Positions 5,111-5,506 of a stretch of DNA of 5,506 bases are shown one piece after another. Position numbers and translations under genes: made by a program. Source of the stretch: an uncultured Erysipelotrichaceae bacterium. GTDB taxonomy: Bacteria; Bacillota_I; Bacilli_A; Erysipelotrichales; Erysipelotrichaceae. The stretch is from assembly GCA_937902945.1 (NCBI GenBank), contig CALEMD010000007.1, positions 1 through 5,506 of the forward strand, in the 5' to 3' direction. Within the stretch, counting starts at the first letter, position 1. Each line of letters starts with the position of its first letter. The notes beneath the pieces are model-generated. The model ran no database searches, was not told the origin of the DNA, and saw nothing but the letters and a program-made list of their open reading frames with translations.

Positions 5111-5506
5111 ATGAAAAAATCAATGTCAGCAAGGCTTATGGAGATATTAAGGAAATAGTTGTCGTGAAGAACAAGGTGCTTCATGGAATTTCTGCGTATG
5201 ATCATGTAACGAATACTTTCTATATATCTGAAGAATTGATAGATAAAAAATGGTTTGGATCAATAGTTAATACAGATTATTTTGCGGCAAAAAGTATTGA
5301 TGATGTAATTGAGCATGAATTGGGTGGTCACAAGGCACATTGGGATGCAATCTATAGATATCAAAAGGCAAATGATATCTTATCACTAGAACAAGCAAAG
5401 ACTGATTTAGAAATAGAATTAAGATATTATGTTCTTACTCAAATGCAAAATGATAAACTGTTATGTAATGGCCGATGTCAAGAGAATGTTCCGGACATTG
5501 GTTTTT
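5059..5506 (+). pseudogene. Displaced C-terminal domain of the minor head protein, metallopeptidase-like (HExxxH), runs off window
   Basis: The reading frame one base back from the preceding ORF is open from 5059 to the window end (149 codons) without a stop, and it has no start codon with a ribosome binding site. Numbering from 5059, it reads QFDKFAEICAYLNEKI at about 6-21, a strand-rich part with GISAYDHVTNTFYISEEL at 43-60, then DDVIEHELGGHKAHW at 81-95, then a long helix (LEQAKTDLEIELRYYVL). An amphipathic helix with H86-E87 and H91, H94 resembles a zincin helix, but the spacing is HExxxH, one residue longer than the classical HExxH. Tandem GGT codons (5323-5328) account for the extra residue. 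Zincin-like domains do occur at the C-terminus of phage minor head proteins, so a peptidase or toxin-like effector is plausible, but it rests on this motif alone. The 3' end and any third metal ligand are not visible. Base composition is clearly more AT-rich than the head-protein core. Confidence 0.55.

Larger units (their letters stand above)
3503..5506 (+). mobile_element. Prophage remnant (head-gene block), left end beside tRNA-Gly, right end outside window
   Basis: Three consecutive plus-strand reading regions have phage head character: portal C-terminal half, minor head protein, and its C-terminal extension. The portal lacks its N-terminal half, no terminase or integrase lies between it and the tRNA, and the minor head gene is broken by at least one frameshift. 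These signs point to a decayed prophage. The tRNA next to it would be a typical integration site, but the structural genes, not an integrase or attachment site, lie at the junction, so a deletion probably formed this boundary. The exact left limit between the terminator and about 3545 is uncertain. Confidence 0.7.

Noticed and set aside
5084..5119. Programmed -1 frameshift joining the two parts of the minor head protein
   Set aside because: The direction would fit, but AAATTTG at 5093-5099 is not in the phase required for a slippery heptamer, the A6 run at 5114-5119 lies after the stop, and no obvious downstream pseudoknot is visible. A one-base deletion near 5070 is simpler.
1..5506. CRISPR array or tandem repeat array
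   Set aside because: No regularly spaced direct repeats were seen on either strand; the only repeats found are the short inverted ones listed.

Overview
This window looks like a low-GC Gram-positive (Bacillota) chromosome segment. Erysipelotrichia or a neighbouring class is my guess from protein style, but no rRNA or other decisive marker is present. TGA is used as a stop codon and TGG as Trp, so the code is standard.

Layout: (a) Positions 1-2222 carry three same-strand, tightly packed host genes. They are the C-terminal part of a phosphodiester glycosidase (NAGPA-domain) protein, a membrane-anchored extracytoplasmic protein of unknown function, and uridine phosphorylase (udp). The gaps are 1 and 21 nt, which suggests one operon. 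(b) A bidirectional terminator at about 2215-2241 contains the udp stop codon, and mutY (minus strand, 2240-3319) converges on it and ends in its T-tract. (c) A divergent control region at 3320-3391 holds a 15-bp palindrome, a good sigma-A promoter for a tRNA-Gly(CCC) gene (3392-3465), and a weak -10 candidate for mutY. The tRNA is followed by its own terminator. (d) From about 3503 to the end the DNA is phage-derived. It holds the C-terminal half of a portal protein, an ORF resembling the N-terminal half of a minor head (MuF-like) protein, an overlapping ORF carrying the Cys/His-rich core of that protein, and a C-terminal extension displaced to another frame by an apparent one-base deletion. 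The window ends inside the extension.

How the parts work together: the host genes serve ordinary functions (glycan or envelope processing, pyrimidine salvage, oxidative DNA repair, glycine decoding). The phage block is in head-gene order (portal, then minor head protein). It begins abruptly 37 nt after the tRNA terminator without the portal N-terminus, terminase or integrase, so I read it as a prophage remnant. Its most interesting part is the last one: an AT-rich, apparently exchangeable domain attached to a minor head protein. It carries an HExxH-like signature stretched by one glycine to HExxxH, followed by a third His. This resembles the MuF-type polymorphic toxin/effector architecture known from temperate phages, but here it appears frameshifted and possibly inactive.
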